Source: Marchantia polymorpha subsp. ruderalis (Eukaryota; Streptophyta; Marchantiopsida; Marchantiales; Marchantiaceae). From it: DNA of 64,000 bases. Below the pieces are notes generated by a model that searched no databases, was not told the DNA's origin, and saw only the letters and a program-made list of their open reading frames with translations. Within the stretch, counting starts at the first letter, position 1. The number at the start of each line of letters is the position of its first letter. The position numbers and the translations under genes are program-made. Below are positions 32,801 to 41,954 of this stretch, piece after piece. The stretch lies in contig AP031354.1 of assembly GCA_037833965.1 (NCBI GenBank), positions 26,142,001 through 26,206,000 on the forward strand, given 5' to 3'.

Positions 32801-33026
32801 GAGTCGGCGGAAGGTAGCAAAGAAGCTCGATGCCTTTCTGTCGAAGGCACAGGATACCATGTCCGCCCTCGAAGTGGAGGTGTCCGCGGCGTTGCAGCGT
32901 TTGGGACTGCGCAGTCGAGCGGAAGATTGGCAGGGTAGGGAGTTAGTGCGCGGCAGTCGGCCGCGCAGGAGACGTAGTACAGGTTCCGCGGAGTGTAGTG
33001 TAGCGTGGTTCCGTGCAGGCGTGTAG
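29886..33026 (+). CDS. LTR-encoded 1046-residue protein of A2 (looks whole, function unknown)
   Basis: The best plus-strand copy of the LTR ORF. Conserved globular region at about 90-300, linker at 310-740 with PVHR repeats encoded by CCTGTGCACAGG palindromes, EQVIPLLRYLDRK near 760, a long coiled coil (about 790-970, QNRILSEELVRQTRLLEQ and neighbours), then HCLKGYAHWEV, LREFELRAAGLLSGDSRSRRKVAKKLDAFL and an Arg-rich end. It is 1.28 kb downstream of the pol stop in the A2 layout, where Athila-type elements carry an env-like ORF; no membrane segment is seen, so it is not env-like. Family resemblance beyond PF20167-like pattern is not claimed. Confidence 0.8.
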   Translation: MTFDRAAENVPFLNSRFQSLVRAARIHLLAAEHSRRRRTGDFLLIEGEVNARDLEFRAIRVCRERKALGRCGSKMSGRANPRNAMTRPSRLRMVPLRLPQNGLRAFEERLIARKLDFLLWGWNYICANMVREWLEPQGPPSRGLRPHVDRWTVQDWAQALGRCAGMPGHLLFDSESIKVTKQEEAQFVELFKTGRSTKNGYRTRDYKDRFRRTLSAALMQLLQPHRACYITLWQVSFVECVIEGTPIHWASILHRVMRQHAFEEKGGTLNHLSPFLINFYRQRNCLTAAELEHFPPLSIDHPGKYVRENEVDTDAEESPTSTPSRRRDEGRHTPAARVPRKRRWREESEEEQHQEPSAPIRPRPLCESYSRPKQKARRLVLPADSADTATIATEKGSASPEEHEEARTTAGATGHAATSTGERPPTGQGPPELPRAMRTDVPFAHRRASADGRASADRRSQVDVDLRLRVGRSSPPVHRRSPVHRSPVHRTPSHVPPVHWQESPPFQRRKGKEPAEEPPTRHPPSGPDPPAHHAPQFAPSAPGPSSRGDTSRERAEAAPSAGSPPIDAPSAVGPIGQGTSGERPPAMSPSAMDVRGATPAADKAPAIAPAHGPGTAPTDRSREQQQTEERSDCPRDEISMRDAQSNPAQPPSARPPSAAGDGGREDAVDNQQARDGDAARVHSPSALDILATSSEAAAVPSQAGHVDDVQPHSGQSPTQSMVTEILHSDDDDGGSTEEMSGAEDTEEEEEEIVGAPAAALSEQVIPLLRYLDRKVDKYADPLQPGSYIELVRRRTRTKVHTSKLLARVDQELRELKEKHACLWGQYKLNQKFYKHSEKMKEEKLDELTKEQVKVKEALISEQAQNRILSEELVRQTRLLEQCQLARQADEELIRRLQSECGELRAQRAEAESQLVIIEEDRRKEADRTKVETARRVAHCLKGYAHWEVKAQEKLTLREFELRAAGLLSGDSRSRRKVAKKLDAFLSKAQDTMSALEVEVSAALQRLGLRSRAEDWQGRELVRGSRPRRRRSTGSAECSVAWFRAGV

Positions 33027-33062
33027 CGTAGTGCAGTGTAGTGCTAGGTAGGACTTAGAAGG

Positions 33063-33071
33063 TATAAAATA
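33063..33071 (+). promoter_or_regulatory. TATA box of A2 second LTR
   Basis: TATAAAATA 37 nt after the LTR ORF stop, followed by the CCAGGC-GTTTT-GCCTGG hairpin. Confidence 0.6.
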
Positions 33072-34030
33072 GTTCCAGGCGTTTTGCCTGGGGTTCTTTC
33101 CCATCAGAAGTGCAGATCAGGAACCCATTTCCTTTGCGTGTTTGTGTCCTTGAGTTCTGTCACCACGCACGAGGAGTTACAACTTAGCGTTCCGCATTTT
33201 GTAGCTGAAGGCCTTCGGCCGAATGTTCAGAGCTAGTACATTGGTTAGAGACTTGAGTAGTTCGGATCTGTACCTGCGGGTGACTGCCGATGCTCAGAGC
33301 CAGTGACTAGTTAGATACTTGAACAGTTTCGCCCCTACACCTTCGAGTGTTTCTTTCTGATTGTACTCCTTTGGGATTTTTCCCCTGAATGCCAAAGTGA
33401 AGTTTTGCTACTTCGTGTAAGCCTTGGTTGTAAATTCAGGTTACGCTGCAGCAGGTGCCTTGAGGGTAACTCCTGTAGTATTTCTGGGAATGACAAGTGC
33501 CTGAGAATTCAAACTCTTCAATAGACTGTTGTTGTGTTACTGGAATGTTTCACAGTGAGTCCTTCAGTGCGGACCTGTGTTCTCAGCGCGTTTTGTGAGT
33601 TGGGAGTGTTGTTCACCGCGTAGGAGTGACTTCGATCCGAAGTAGGCAGTCCAAACCGGGTTTCCTACACTAGCAGCAAGCTAGTGGAAGTGTTGTAAAA
33701 GCCGGAGTTGGAAGTCACTGCCCGCAGCTTTGCCGAGTGTACTCTTGAGAGACTTTCCCCCTGAAATCTTGAAGTAGAGGTCCTAACGGATCTCTAGGTT
33801 GTGTCTCTGTAGTTTCAGGTGTGTGTGTGTGTGTACGCTGCACTGTGCGACCTCCGAGTGCGCTCCGAGTGGACACTTGCAGTATTTCTGGGAGTGACAG
33901 TCGCCTGAGAATTCAAACTCATCAATAGTGTGTTAAACGTGACACTTTGTACCCTGTGTGTTCCTCTGTCCCTGTGGGTTCGACCTTTCTACCACTATAT
34001 TGCAGTTTTAGCCTTTAGTGGGTTATTACA

Positions 34031-34247
34031 TAAGAAGCCGACAACTTCTTTTTGGCGCCGCTGCCGGGGACAGTTGCGTCAACACCGGGGTTTTTACGAG
34101 CAGCCATGCTCGGTGAATGTCGACTGGGGCTAGCGGGAGCAACCTAAGTGCTAGAGTTGTCCGCAGGTTCCGACGAGATTCAGAGAAGGCCGTGGAAGAG
34201 ACACGGCGTCAAAACAAGAAAACACCAAAAAGAGTACCTAAGCCTAG
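34031..34247 (+). mobile_element. Second, truncated A internal region (primer site and gag start)
   Basis: Repeats 22844-23060: hairpin gap, tRNA-Asp site and the first 44 or so gag codons, then stops abruptly at the E LTR text GGTCCGTCGAGG. This shows a tandem LTR-internal array that has been shortened by a deletion. Confidence 0.88.
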
Positions 34248-34722
34248 TTTGGTCCGTCGAGGCTCGTCCGTCCGTCGAGGCTCGTCCGCCCTGCGAGGCT
34301 CGCCCGTCCGTCGAGGCTCGCCCGTGCACAGGCCGAAGGCCCCTTTATATCAGAAACTTCCGCCACTCATAACTCAGTGACCTCTCATCCGTTTCACAAG
34401 TTCTTGGGCTCGTTGGAACGAGCGTCGCGAGCTCTTTCCAACGAGACCCTAACTGAGTCGAGGCGTTACACATTGAAAACGTTATGAGAGTTTCACTCCT
34501 TCGCCGAAGGCCTTTCCCCGAAGGGATTTCACCGAAGGCACTTCGCCGAAGACCTTGCCCCGAAGGCCTCCTTCCGCATCTCTTGCCCCCTAACCATCAC
34601 ACCAACTCCTAATCTTGCAGAAACTTTCAGAAAACCCCAAGCATAATTTTGCAAGAGCTTAAATCCCAACTTTTAACTCTCATAAGGGTAAAAAGACATG
34701 TGAGCACAGTTTTGTGCTCACA
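34248..34722 (-). repeat. Element E 3' LTR, right piece
   Basis: Matches the last 450-475 bp of the complete E LTR up to GCTCACA at 34722, with one extra 18-bp unit of the CCGTCGAGGCTCGT repeat at its start. Relative to the complete LTR about 950 bp (roughly 41834-42790) are missing between the two pieces, so a deletion removed the A2 right end together with flanking LTR. A minus-strand TATA-like box lies at 34344-34350. Confidence 0.85.
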
Positions 34723-34780
34723 TCATTGGCGACCATCAGGGGAAAATCCCAGAATCTCTAGCTCTGCAGGCTAGACAGCT

Positions 34781-37700
34781 TCAAATCCGGTACTGCTTGC
34801 ATCTACTTCCCGCTGTGCGTGTGGGGAAAACTTCTCCATTCAACGTTTCCAACTGCACTGAGTTGTTTGGAAATACCTCACGAATCAGATAAGGCCCTAA
34901 CCATACTGCATCAAACTTTCCTGGGAACTCAAGCTTCCTACCATCCTGGAGCATCACCATCATACCTGGCCTCAGCGTCCTTTTCTTATGCTTCTTGTCA
35001 AAGGTGATTTTTCTCCTCCGTTGAATGGCCTCAATATGTTGAGCACTCATTCTTCTCCTCTCATCAAGCTCTTCTAATGTTGTTAGCCTATTCCTTAATG
35101 ACTGACTGTTTGTAAGCCGTGACTGCACTGCAACTAGGAGAGATTCCACCTCGAATTCGATGGGAAGAGTGGCTTCCAATCCATACACTAACGAAAACGG
35201 CGTTGCCTGGGTCGTCACCTTGAAAGTTGTCCGATAAGCCCACAATGCTGCTGTCAGCTTGGTGTCCCAATCCTTTTTTGAGTCAACCACCGTTTTGCGA
35301 AGAATGCTCACCAGAGTCCCATTGACTCGCTCTGTCTGACCATTTGTCTGCGGATGATAAGGAGTCGTTTTTCTGTGATCTATCTCAAACCTATCTGTTA
35401 ATTCTTGAAACATCTCATTCAAGAAGTGCCTGCCCCTATCACTAACCAGAATCTTGGGACATCCAAACCTTGAAATGATGTTTTCGTACATGAATGTGGC
35501 AGCATGAGCAGCCGTATTCGTCTTCACCGCTTTTGCTTCTGCCCACTTTGTCAAGTATTCTGTCGCAACTATGATGTAAGCCATGCCTCTTGACGAATGA
35601 GGATGAATCTCACCGATGTAATCAATTCCCCATTTTTCAAAAGGTACAAGTGGCAATGAAACGTGTAGAGGCATCTCCATTCGGAGGTCATTCCTAGCGT
35701 ACCTCTGACAGGCATCACAGCGCTTCACATATTCATGAGAGTCCCTAAACAACCTAGGCCAGAAGTATCCCGCTCTAAGTATTTTCTGACCTGTGAGTTG
35801 GCCAGAGAAATGTCCTCCACAAGCACTGTCGTGGCAAGCCTCTAAAATTGCGGGAACCTCCACTTCTGACACACACCTTCTCAGAACACCATCAGCTCCC
35901 CTTCTAAACAATCTGTGACCAATCACTGCAAAATGTCTACTGTTGACTCTCACCTTCCTCCTTTCCTCCTTAGTCCAATCACCTGACAACTGCTGAGTTG
36001 TCAAAAACTCTACTATTCCAACGTACCACTCTGGCCGAGCTGTTACTACAAAAAGACTATCATCTATCAGTCTATCATCTAATGGACTGGTCCCTACATC
36101 CTCCGACAACCTAGATAGATGATCGGCCTGCAAGTGCATGCGACCAGGTTTATACTCCACAGTGTAGTCAAATTCCTCCAGCAATAAAACCCACCTGGCC
36201 AATCTTCCACTAAGCTCCGCCTTGTTCACCAGATATTTGATTGCCATATGATCAACGAAAAAAACGACTGGATTACAGATCAAATAATGTCTAAACTTCT
36301 TGACTGAAAAAACCATGGCCAAGCACTCCCTCTCGGTCGTAGAATAGTTCCTCTCCGCTGGATTCAACTGCCTACTGGCATAAGCGATTGGCAGGTCCTT
36401 CCCTTTCTCCCCTGTAGACTGACACAAGGCACTACCCACTGCTACACTACTTGCATCACAGAAAACGTGAAAAGGCATGCTCCAGTCAGGAGGCCTCAAC
36501 ACTGGATAAGTACTCAACCTGGACTTCAACTCTTCAAAAGCTTCTTCACAAGCATCTGTCCACTCAAACCTGTTCTCCTTCCTTGACAATTGAGTAATAG
36601 GCACTACAATCTTGGCAAAATCAGGAATCAACTCTCTATACCACCCTACATGTCCCAATAACTTGGCTACACCCTTGGCATTCGTGGGAGTTGCCAATCC
36701 TTCAATGATTGCAATCTTATCAGGATCCGGTTCTCTTCCCTTCTCACTCACAACATAACCCAAAAGAACTCCTCTCTGAACACCTAGGAAGGTCTTCTCA
36801 GGATTCAGAGCTAGCTGCATTCTTCTACATCTAATGAGAGCTTCTCTAACACACTGCAGATGCTCACTAGCACTTGACTGAGTGCTAAAATCGTCCACAA
36901 AAACTGTCATAGACTTGTATAACAGATCCGTGAAAATATACATCACCAACCTTTGGAATGTGGCTGGTGCATTGCACAATCCGAAAGGCATAACAACCCA
37001 TACAAAAGTTCCCCACGGAGTTGTGAAGGCCGTCTTATGAACATCCTGCACAGCTATGGAAATCTGATTGTAGCCAGCATATCCATCCATGAACGTGTAC
37101 CTCGCATGACCTCCAACTTCCTCCAAAAGCAGCGTGATAAAAGGTAAAGGAAAGTGATCCTTCTGAGTACAGGCATTCAGCTTCCTATAATCCACACACA
37201 CTCTAAGTTTCCCATTCTTTTTCTTGACCAAAACCATAGGAGAAACCCAATCCGTGATCTCTACAGGCTTAATGAATCCGGCTTTCAGTAATCTCTCCAA
37301 TTCTGCTCGAACTAACAACTGTAACTGTGGGTTCATCCTTCTCTCCTTCTGTCTAATAGGCTTAGCTCCACGGACCAGCGAAATCCGATGCTCCACCATT
37401 TCACGAGGCACTCCCTTCAACTCATCATACGACCAAGCAAAGGTATCACTGAATTCGTCCACCAACTCACCGTACTTCCGTATCTCATCCTCTCCTAGCT
37501 TAGAACCCATCTTCATTTGCTTCAGCTCTCCTCCTCTGATGGACACCTCCACGTATTTCCAGTCTTCCTCTGCCACATGAGTTTGTTCCTCTGAGCTCCG
37601 ATACCAATCTGGAGGGACCTGAGGATAGTCCCTGACGTCTTGGCCCACTAATATTCCGGTTGATGTAGTCTTGAAATGCAAGGGTTCCTCCAACTTCGCA

Positions 37701-40700
37701 GGTTGAAGAGTATTCTCCTCCTCTTGAGTTCCATCAACCTGCACCAACCCCACCTCAGTAACATCCAACTCGTCCAACCATGGAGTGAGACCTCCATGTA
37801 TCCACTCTTCCTCCATAAGAACCTCACATGGTTCTAGCAACTGATATTCTTCTCTTTGTGAACTGATCACCTCCTTCTCGAAAATTTTGTGATGAGAAAT
37901 CATCATGGCGTCACAACCTGACTCAGGATAATCTCTCAACCACTGAGAAAACTCTCCATCATCGCTTCTGCTGTAAAAACTAGGTCCTAAGCTGCCTGAC
38001 CCTACATCTAATCTATTTTTTCTGCCATTCGACTGAACCACTCCCACTAAAGTGTCTTCACCCTCGGCCTCGTTTTTCTCTTCTTCCTTCCCTGACGATA
38101 ACTCAGGATCCTCTCTCACCCTTCCACCTAAGGACCCTATTGACACCTTGACTCTGTTATCCTGAGGACCATATGTGATTGATGGCTTCAGTCCTCCCCA
38201 ATCCACAATGGCATTAGCCATTCTCAACCAAGGTCTGCCCAATAGAATAGGGAAAGTGTCCCTGTTCGAATGCATCTTAATGACATGAAATGTGACAATG
38301 TACTCCTCACCACCAGTGGACAAACGGCAATCTTTAATCATCCCCACTGGTACAGCCGAAGTCTGATTGGCCATATTGATAATGAAAGGTGAGGGGCCTG
38401 TCAGATTCAAACCTAACCTTCTCATGGTGTGTTCAGGTAGGATGTTCAAACCACTACCCCCATCAACTAATACATTGGGAATCACCTTGTCTACCACTAC
38501 CACCTCTATCTCCACAGGTTTGACATCTTGACTTCCTTTTTGCAAATGAACTCTAGCAGCGACTCGAGTCTTCGTCTTTCCACTCCTTCTATGCACTGGA
38601 ATGCCCTCCTTCAAAGTCTTACGAGCAATGGGAGATATTTCCAACAGCTGCCCGAAAGTAATATCTGCCTTCAGCGAACTCAGATCTGACCACAAATTGT
38701 ACTTCTTCGACTCTCTCCTTTTCTGACATCTCATGTCCTCCCACTCTTTCATGGGTATCCCCGGTCCTTCCCACTCTCTTGGTTCATTGCTTTCTGAATC
38801 TTGCGTGACAGGTGGCACTTCTGCATCATGCAGAAACTCACCTCTTTTCTCCTCTGCCCTTGTAATCCTCCTTGCTCTCCTCGCCACTCTCTCAAGATCA
38901 GAGAGATGAGGAGGCTCCTCCGATGAAGTCTCTCCTTGCTCATCCTCATTTTTCTCAGTCTGCATCTTGCGATGCATAGCTCTGGTGGTGACAGTAAGGG
39001 CCGGAGCTTCATGCATAATCACATCATCCGAATTTTTCAACTTATAAGTAATCAGGTTAGCATGTGGAGGCCACTGATTCTGCTCCTGTTCGACTATCCC
39101 CTTACCAAGATCAGAACTACTACGCTGGACATCTCCATCATCGCCATTTGCAAATCTAGCATCTTGAGAGTTTGAAGAACATGGATCTGCAAATGAAACC
39201 TGTTTTCTGCTGTCACTACGAGGTTCATCTCGTGGTTCACTCTGGATAGGAATATATCTGTTCACAGTCTGCAGTCCAACAGGTGGATTGAATGTCTGCT
39301 TGCTGTTCTCATGATCATAATACAAGTTAGGGGGTCTAAGATTGTTAGAATGCTCATTCTGTGGTCTTGCACCCCTCATATTTTCTCTCGCCTGGTGAGG
39401 ACTAACAGCAGGCTGAGGCATCCTAATAACTTTGTCTGGTTGCCGACATTGGTCAGAAGGATGACTACCTCCACAGTTACTACACCCATTAACCCCAACT
39501 TCAGACCAACACTGACCTGGATAGTGCCATCTACCACAAAAAGCATGCAATTCTTTTCTCTCCCCATTCTGACCAACCTGACCCCTAGGAGGCCCTCTGT
39601 ACCCGCCTTGGTAATTTGGTCCTTGGCCCCTTTGATGTTGCACAGGTGAGCCACCGCTCATTCTATTATCACGGTTCTGCACCACCCTACAAAACTGTTT
39701 GGAGTGCCCGGATTGACCACACTGGACACACCACAGGCTTGATGAATGTCTACCTGACTCGACTGGAGGAGGAGGCCCTGGCTGTTGACTCCTGATCATC
39801 AAGGCCATCTGATCTGTGATGCTCTGCATCTGTTTCATCATGGTCTCCTGAAAACCTGCCTGACTGGCATTCAATCTTTTCTCTACATCTGCCAGGTTAG
39901 GATCCACTGTAGGGGCTGGCAATGCTAGAACAGGTGTTGGTTCTCTGGTCTGCGAAATTGACTCAATGAGAGAATGGGGAGCTTGACCCCTATGCCTGCC
40001 TGAGTCTCCTTCAATTGCTCTTGGACGAATTGGGATGAACTGAGGAATGGATTCATCCTCCTTCCTCCACAATCTATCATAGTCCTTGTCAATGTTCTCT
40101 ATCTCTCTTGCAGCCATCTTGGCCTCAGCAAGAGTTTGAGGGCTTCTCTCCAGCACCCCACGGATGGTTTCAGATTTGAAAAAACCTTGGATAAAAAATT
40201 GTCTCAGCGTATCGTCATTGAGCATTGTACCCACAAAACGTGCACAGACAAGATCAAATCTTCTAATGTAAGCTGAGATTTCCTCTTCCCTTCCCTGTTT
40301 TAATGATGCCAAAGCTCTCAATGCAGTACCCTGCCCCACCTCAGGCCTAAACTCATTCAAGAACTCCCTTTGCATCTGGTCCCATCCCCCAAAATGACCT
40401 TCAGAATGATCCCTATACCACTCATACGCATCACCTTCCAGGGTAGTAGGAAACCAGACCAAACAATACCCCGGATCTGTAATCAGAGAGCTGGCTAGCC
40501 TCTCAACATATCTTTCCATGTGCCTTGAAGGATCCTCATCCTTCGTCCCATAGAACTTAGGCAGATTGGGTGGCATGACCACAGCTGCCAAATTCTGTGG
40601 AACCTGAATAGGAAGGCCTCTTGGCCTCACGAGTGGGTCTATGGGAGGACAAGGAGGAGGTCCTGCTCTCCCTTCATCGTCAGCCATGCTGGCAGGTTCC

Positions 40701-40897
40701 TCAACCGACTTCACACTACTAGGTTCTACAATCTCTACACCTTCTAACAAAGACTCATCAACAGGGTCTACGTTCAGAAATATCTCAAGTTTAATTTCTT
40801 CCTCGACTTTCTTATTCTCAGGTTTCTTCCTACTGCGAACGGGTTTCTCTAGTCCTGGCTCCAGGTTTGGTTTGTGCGATCTAGTCCTATGCTGCAT
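34781..40897 (-). CDS. Element E Gag-Pol polyprotein (looks whole)
   Basis: A single 2038-residue frame. Gag core is near residues 110-265 (AYEWYRDHSEG, SAYIRRFDLVCARF). CCHC-type zinc knuckles lie at 390-403 (CVQCGQSGHSKQFC) and a variant at 472-484 (CSNCGGSHPSDQC). The aspartic protease has DGGSG near 812 and LLGRPW near 885. RT has DYRKLNACTQKDHFPLPF near 1236, MDGYAGYNQ near 1270 and the catalytic FVDDF near 1333. RNase H follows with FCDASSVAVGSAL, then integrase with an HHCC finger (CGGHFSG ... CDACQ), GIDYIGEI, VSDRGRHF and NGQTERVNG. The C-terminus is short, with no chromodomain. Motif set and order fit Ty3/gypsy of the OTA (Athila/Tat-like) group; exact lineage is not assigned. Confidence 0.93.
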   Translation of the reverse strand: MQHRTRSHKPNLEPGLEKPVRSRKKPENKKVEEEIKLEIFLNVDPVDESLLEGVEIVEPSSVKSVEEPASMADDEGRAGPPPCPPIDPLVRPRGLPIQVPQNLAAVVMPPNLPKFYGTKDEDPSRHMERYVERLASSLITDPGYCLVWFPTTLEGDAYEWYRDHSEGHFGGWDQMQREFLNEFRPEVGQGTALRALASLKQGREEEISAYIRRFDLVCARFVGTMLNDDTLRQFFIQGFFKSETIRGVLERSPQTLAEAKMAAREIENIDKDYDRLWRKEDESIPQFIPIRPRAIEGDSGRHRGQAPHSLIESISQTREPTPVLALPAPTVDPNLADVEKRLNASQAGFQETMMKQMQSITDQMALMIRSQQPGPPPPVESGRHSSSLWCVQCGQSGHSKQFCRVVQNRDNRMSGGSPVQHQRGQGPNYQGGYRGPPRGQVGQNGERKELHAFCGRWHYPGQCWSEVGVNGCSNCGGSHPSDQCRQPDKVIRMPQPAVSPHQARENMRGARPQNEHSNNLRPPNLYYDHENSKQTFNPPVGLQTVNRYIPIQSEPRDEPRSDSRKQVSFADPCSSNSQDARFANGDDGDVQRSSSDLGKGIVEQEQNQWPPHANLITYKLKNSDDVIMHEAPALTVTTRAMHRKMQTEKNEDEQGETSSEEPPHLSDLERVARRARRITRAEEKRGEFLHDAEVPPVTQDSESNEPREWEGPGIPMKEWEDMRCQKRRESKKYNLWSDLSSLKADITFGQLLEISPIARKTLKEGIPVHRRSGKTKTRVAARVHLQKGSQDVKPVEIEVVVVDKVIPNVLVDGGSGLNILPEHTMRRLGLNLTGPSPFIINMANQTSAVPVGMIKDCRLSTGGEEYIVTFHVIKMHSNRDTFPILLGRPWLRMANAIVDWGGLKPSITYGPQDNRVKVSIGSLGGRVREDPELSSGKEEEKNEAEGEDTLVGVVQSNGRKNRLDVGSGSLGPSFYSRSDDGEFSQWLRDYPESGCDAMMISHHKIFEKEVISSQREEYQLLEPCEVLMEEEWIHGGLTPWLDELDVTEVGLVQVDGTQEEENTLQPAKLEEPLHFKTTSTGILVGQDVRDYPQVPPDWYRSSEEQTHVAEEDWKYVEVSIRGGELKQMKMGSKLGEDEIRKYGELVDEFSDTFAWSYDELKGVPREMVEHRISLVRGAKPIRQKERRMNPQLQLLVRAELERLLKAGFIKPVEITDWVSPMVLVKKKNGKLRVCVDYRKLNACTQKDHFPLPFITLLLEEVGGHARYTFMDGYAGYNQISIAVQDVHKTAFTTPWGTFVWVVMPFGLCNAPATFQRLVMYIFTDLLYKSMTVFVDDFSTQSSASEHLQCVREALIRCRRMQLALNPEKTFLGVQRGVLLGYVVSEKGREPDPDKIAIIEGLATPTNAKGVAKLLGHVGWYRELIPDFAKIVVPITQLSRKENRFEWTDACEEAFEELKSRLSTYPVLRPPDWSMPFHVFCDASSVAVGSALCQSTGEKGKDLPIAYASRQLNPAERNYSTTERECLAMVFSVKKFRHYLICNPVVFFVDHMAIKYLVNKAELSGRLARWVLLLEEFDYTVEYKPGRMHLQADHLSRLSEDVGTSPLDDRLIDDSLFVVTARPEWYVGIVEFLTTQQLSGDWTKEERRKVRVNSRHFAVIGHRLFRRGADGVLRRCVSEVEVPAILEACHDSACGGHFSGQLTGQKILRAGYFWPRLFRDSHEYVKRCDACQRYARNDLRMEMPLHVSLPLVPFEKWGIDYIGEIHPHSSRGMAYIIVATEYLTKWAEAKAVKTNTAAHAATFMYENIISRFGCPKILVSDRGRHFLNEMFQELTDRFEIDHRKTTPYHPQTNGQTERVNGTLVSILRKTVVDSKKDWDTKLTAALWAYRTTFKVTTQATPFSLVYGLEATLPIEFEVESLLVAVQSRLTNSQSLRNRLTTLEELDERRRMSAQHIEAIQRRRKITFDKKHKKRTLRPGMMVMLQDGRKLEFPGKFDAVWLGPYLIREVFPNNSVQLETLNGEVFPTRTAGSRCKQYRI

Positions 40898-40910
40898 TTA
40901 CAAGATCAGG

Positions 40911-40928
40911 CTCCCGGCAGACGCACCA
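40911..40928 (-). other. Element E primer binding site, tRNA-Gly(UCC)
   Basis: TGGTGCGTCTGCCGGGAG on the minus strand, 5 nt from the LTR end. It is complementary over all 18 nt to the 3' end of plant tRNA-Gly(UCC) with CCA, as I recall that tRNA. This fixes the element's orientation as minus. Confidence 0.8.
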
Positions 40929-41313
40929 TTTTATGTGAGCCTAAACTCCCCACCCTTCAGCGTTTGTAGTCCAGGTGGGGGTTCGAGCTCCCATAATCTA
41001 ACTTCTCTGATCTCAACCATGTGGTCAAAGTGTATTCAAGACAATGAGATCATAACACTTGCTCTTTCACAGACAATTTATCCAGAATTGAAAATAATAA
41101 CTTGCTGTCTGCTATCTCCACAAGAGCAGCAGACAAGCTCTTTGTTACATAAAGATCTAACCCAACTCTGGGTAACTTTCTCAATACCACAGCCGCTGTG
41201 GTCTATCCTAGCTCCGAGTTCCACTACCAATTCCTACTCAGATTCCACTCTCCCTTTTCAGTTTCAAATTCAGATCCCGACTGTCAGATTTTGGTCTCAG
41301 ATTTTGCTTCACT

Positions 41314-41515
41314 CTCAGCTCCCACTCATAGATTACACTTCAATCTCAGATCCCATTCTCAGGTCTTCCACTCACAGATGTCACTTCAATTTCGGATCCC
41401 ACTCACAGATTACACTTCAATCTCAGCTCCCACTCATAGATTACACTTCAATCTCAGCTCCCACTCACAGATTACACTTCAATCTCAGATCCCGATCTAA
41501 TTTCACACTCAGATA
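41314..41515 (+). repeat. 31-bp minisatellite in E LTR
   Basis: Tandem units of the type CTCAGCTCCCACTCA followed by TAGATTACACTTCAAT, three near-perfect plus several degenerate copies. The same array is in the left LTR at about 16933-17134 and, degraded, in the opposite orientation near 59560-59700. Confidence 0.8.
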
Positions 41516-41954
41516 CAACTCTCCACCCACGAGAGTTTGCTTCCTCTTCCTTCGAACTCTCCACACTCTATCCTCCTACCGATCCCACCCGCGTCTCCGC
41601 ACAATGGCACACCACACGATCCAGCTCGCGCACACTGGTACACTGGTACACTCCAGCTCTCCGCCCCAAGGCCGAACTCCCCACCAGGTCTCAGCTTCCA
41701 GGCCGAACACACCACAGCCTGCCTTAATGCCCCACCCGCAATGATGGGTCACACCTACTTCCCATGCGCGACTTTATGCCCCGCCGTCTCTGCCACACCA
41801 ACTTGACTTCATGCCGCCGCCACTGCCACACCTGAACATTCTACATTCATGACCACCCGATCCTCGCCGGAGGAAATCTCCTTCCGCGCACCGCCGAATG
41901 CGTCCAACCGCCAAAGACGCACTTTCACACCTTGTCAATCTCTAACAGTCACCC

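Larger units (their letters stand above)
28640..34030 (+). repeat. A2 second LTR (5391 bp)
   Basis: Same length as the first LTR and collinear with it throughout. It holds a whole LTR ORF (29886-33026) and a TATA box (33063-33071). It is followed not by target DNA but by a second primer site and gag start. Confidence 0.92.
17453..34247 (+). mobile_element. Element A2, A-family retrotransposon with LTR-internal-LTR-internal layout
   Basis: 5' LTR 17453-22843, primer site 22866-22883, Gag-PR 22930-25761, RT-RH-IN 25771-28602, polypurine tract to 28639, second LTR 28640-34030. A second primer site and the first part of gag then follow (34031-34247) before the sequence jumps into the E LTR. The offset between the two LTR/internal copies is constant (11187 nt). 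Gag-PR and RT-RH-IN look whole. The two LTRs differ by a few tenths of a percent by eye, so the copy is young. It is inserted in the left LTR of E after AACCT; the right target copy was lost in a deletion. Confidence 0.9.

Noticed and set aside
29886-33026. LTR ORF as an env-like gene of the Athila type
   Set aside because: No signal peptide, no hydrophobic membrane segment and a coiled coil next to basic low-complexity sequence; it also lies inside the LTR, not between pol and LTR.
34248-34722. Orientation of element E as plus strand because of a primer-site-like word after 34722
   Set aside because: The Gag-Pol frame, the full 18-nt tRNA-Gly site and the TATA-like box all give the minus strand.
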